DNA of 61,597 nt from Bradyrhizobium sp. NAS80.1. Lineage in GTDB: Bacteria; Pseudomonadota; Alphaproteobacteria; Rhizobiales; Xanthobacteraceae. The translations under genes and the position numbers were made by a program. Location of the stretch: assembly GCF_001908205.1 (NCBI RefSeq), contig NZ_LGHL01000111.1, forward strand, positions 1 to 61,597, in the 5' to 3' direction. The notes below the pieces were generated by a model. It saw nothing but the letters and a program-made list of their open reading frames with translations. It was not told where the DNA came from and did no database searches. The stretch's first letter is position 1; each line of letters opens with the position of its first letter. Positions 59,938 to 61,597 of this stretch are shown in pieces.

Positions 59938-61597
59938 TCACACCTCGATATTTTCCAGCCGCACCGGCAGCTTGCGGATGCGCTGGCCGGTGGCATGATA
60001 GATCGCATTGCAGATCGCGGCGTTGGTCCCGACATTGGCGAGCTCGCCGAGCCCCTTCGCGCCTGCCGGGTTGATATGATCGTCCTGCTCGGAGACCAGG
60101 ATCACCTCGACGCCCACTACGTCCGCGTTCACAGGCACGAGATAGTCGGCGAGATTGTCGTTGACGTAGCGCGCAGTGCGCTGGTCGATCTCGGTGGCCT
60201 CCAGCAGCGCCGAGGACATGCCCCAGATCAGGCCGCCCATAAGCTGGCTGCGCGCGGTGCGCGGGTTCATGATGCGGCCAGCCGCAAAGGCGCCAACCAG
60301 GCGCGGCGCGCGGATCTCGTGCGTAAAGCGGTTGACCCTGATCTCGACGAACTCGGCGCCGAAGGCGTAGGCGATCTTGTCCTTCATGTTGCTGCCACCG
60401 ACGAGCCGCGCGTGCCCGCTGTGCATGGCCTGGAAAGAATCCTGCGGCGCACCTTCCGGCTTCCACTCGCCATATTCCTCGACGACCCCCATGCCGAGCG
60501 CGTCGAACGCCTTCTCGATGTCGAGCGGACGGTCACCCTTCGCCACTTGGCTCGTCGGCGCCTGGCTAAGGCCTATGGTTGCCTTCGCCTTGTCGGTGAG
60601 GCTGTCGCTCGGCATTATCGCCTTGAACAGTCGCTGGCGGATCTGGTCGCACACCATCATCACCGCCGAACAGGTGCTGGCGGTCGAGTTTGATCCGCCG
60701 GCGACTGGCGCGGGCGGCAGGTCGCTATCGCCGATGAAGACGGAGACCTTCTCCAGGGGCACCTCGAGACGTTGGGCCGCGGTCTGGGCAATGATCGTAT
60801 AGGCGCCGGTGCCGATCTCATGGCCGGCGATCTCAACACGGGCGCGGCCGTCGCGCTGGAGACGCACGCGCGCGGCGGACGGCGCCATCTGCGTCGGATA
60901 GCAGGTGGCGGCGCAGCCATAGCCGATCAGCCAGTCGCCATCCGACATGGATTTAGGTTGAGGCGAGCGCTGCGACCAGCCGAAGGCTCTGGCGGCTTCG
61001 TCGAAGCACGCCATCAGCGACCGCGACGTGTAGGGCTTGCCGCCGATCGGCTCATTGGTGGTGTCGTTGATGCGGCGGAGCTCGACCGGGTCCATGTTGA
61101 GCTTGACCGCGAGCTCGTCCATCGCGCTCTCCAGCGCGAACATGTACGGCACTTCCGGCGGCGAGCGCATGAAGCCCGGCGTGTTGCGGTCGGCGCGCAC
61201 GATGGACACGAGGCTGTCGACATTGGGGCAGGCATAAAGGCGTGTCGTTGTCTTGGTGCCTCCGACGCAATACGGGTCAGGGCGCGAGGACACCTCGGCG
61301 CCCTCATGCCGGAGGGCAACCAGCTTGCCGTCCCGGCTCGCGCCGAGCTTGATCTCGTGGCGTGTCTCGGCGCGATAGGTTGCGATAGTAAAGCCCTGGT
61401 CGCGGGTCGGGACCAGCTTGACCGGCCGGTTCAGACGCTTCGCGATTCCCGCGATGATGGCGGTGCGGGGCGTCATCGAGCCGCGCGAGCCAAAGCCGCC
61501 GCCGACATAGGGATTGACCACGCGCACCTTGTTGGCGTCGATGCCGAGCTGCTCGGCAACGCCATTCTTCAAGCCGTAGACATATTGGCTCGGCTCG
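59938..61597 (-). CDS. Xanthine dehydrogenase-family molybdopterin-binding subunit (5' end missing)
   Basis: C-terminal ~550 residues of a large subunit of the xanthine/aldehyde oxidase family; the open frame runs to the right edge, so the start is beyond the window. Visible motifs are VVNPYVGGGFGSRGSM (molybdopterin-binding), GCAATCYPTQMAPSAARVRLQRDGRARVEIAGHEIGTGAYTIIAQ, and GAKGLGELANVGTNAAICNAIYHATG, which has the catalytic Glu. It is like the YagR-type aldehyde dehydrogenases and probably needs FeS and FAD partner subunits encoded outside the window. The start at 61572 is an internal TTG, not a real start. Confidence 0.93.
   Translation of the reverse strand, partial: EPSQYVYGLKNGVAEQLGIDANKVRVVNPYVGGGFGSRGSMTPRTAIIAGIAKRLNRPVKLVPTRDQGFTIATYRAETRHEIKLGASRDGKLVALRHEGAEVSSRPDPYCVGGTKTTTRLYACPNVDSLVSIVRADRNTPGFMRSPPEVPYMFALESAMDELAVKLNMDPVELRRINDTTNEPIGGKPYTSRSLMACFDEAARAFGWSQRSPQPKSMSDGDWLIGYGCAATCYPTQMAPSAARVRLQRDGRARVEIAGHEIGTGAYTIIAQTAAQRLEVPLEKVSVFIGDSDLPPAPVAGGSNSTASTCSAVMMVCDQIRQRLFKAIMPSDSLTDKAKATIGLSQAPTSQVAKGDRPLDIEKAFDALGMGVVEEYGEWKPEGAPQDSFQAMHSGHARLVGGSNMKDKIAYAFGAEFVEIRVNRFTHEIRAPRLVGAFAAGRIMNPRTARSQLMGGLIWGMSSALLEATEIDQRTARYVNDNLADYLVPVNADVVGVEVILVSEQDDHINPAGAKGLGELANVGTNAAICNAIYHATGQRIRKLPVRLENIEV

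Overview
This window looks like a piece of an alphaproteobacterial chromosome, most probably Bradyrhizobium or a close relative (Nitrobacteraceae). The evidence is uniformly high-GC coding DNA, a rhizobial-type glycerol locus (glpR, glpD, glpSTPQUV), isocitrate lyase divergent from an ScfR/RamB-like regulator, FixK/FNR-type boxes, and many intergenic palindromic repeats of the sort found throughout such genomes. This is inferred from gene content and protein character; no search was run. No rRNA, tRNA, CRISPR array, insertion sequence, integrase or phage gene was seen.

Layout. 1-3.6 kb: 3' part of a ZnuD-like TonB receptor, a small protein and a lytic transglycosylase. 3.8-10.3 kb: an aspartate module with two tandem AspT-type antiporters divergent from an aspartate 4-decarboxylase, two FNR/FixK-type boxes between them, two conserved small proteins and a truncated asparaginase. 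10.4-14.8 kb: small enzymes (DUF2200, P-loop, GNAT, Nudix, metallophosphoesterase). 14.6-18.4 kb: DUF4170 and isocitrate lyase, divergent from a frameshifted ScfR-like regulator. 18.6-25.8 kb: envelope and housekeeping genes (secreted HExxH protein, Lys-rich protein, TPR protein, HtpX, MltB-like transglycosylase, DUF1993, Old Yellow Enzyme). 26-35.7 kb: glycerol ABC importer, glycerol-3-phosphate dehydrogenase, GlpR and a HAD phosphatase. 36.5-43 kb: a beta-oxidation operon (acyl-CoA dehydrogenase, thiolase, FadB/J-type enzyme, thioesterase). 43.3-49.2 kb: flavin reductase, TetR regulator and an RND efflux system whose pump gene is frameshifted. 49.3-61.6 kb: MFS transporter, YcaQ-like glycosylase, OmpA-like protein, PMT-type glycosyltransferase divergent from a FecR/beta-barrel pair, three VOC proteins, a His-rich cupin, an FKBP isomerase and the 3' part of a molybdenum hydroxylase large subunit.

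How the genes work together. The aspartate module could turn aspartate into alanine in the cytoplasm and exchange the two at the membrane, generating proton-motive force; the FixK/FNR boxes suggest this happens at low oxygen. The glycerol locus imports glycerol and oxidises glycerol-3-phosphate, and its two ATPases appear to form one canonical and one degenerate ATP site. The beta-oxidation operon and isocitrate lyase together would allow growth on fatty acids and acetate.

Cautions. Two otherwise intact genes each carry a one-base insertion (C run at 18098-18102; doublet at 44972-44973), which may be real or sequence errors. The genes at both window edges are incomplete.
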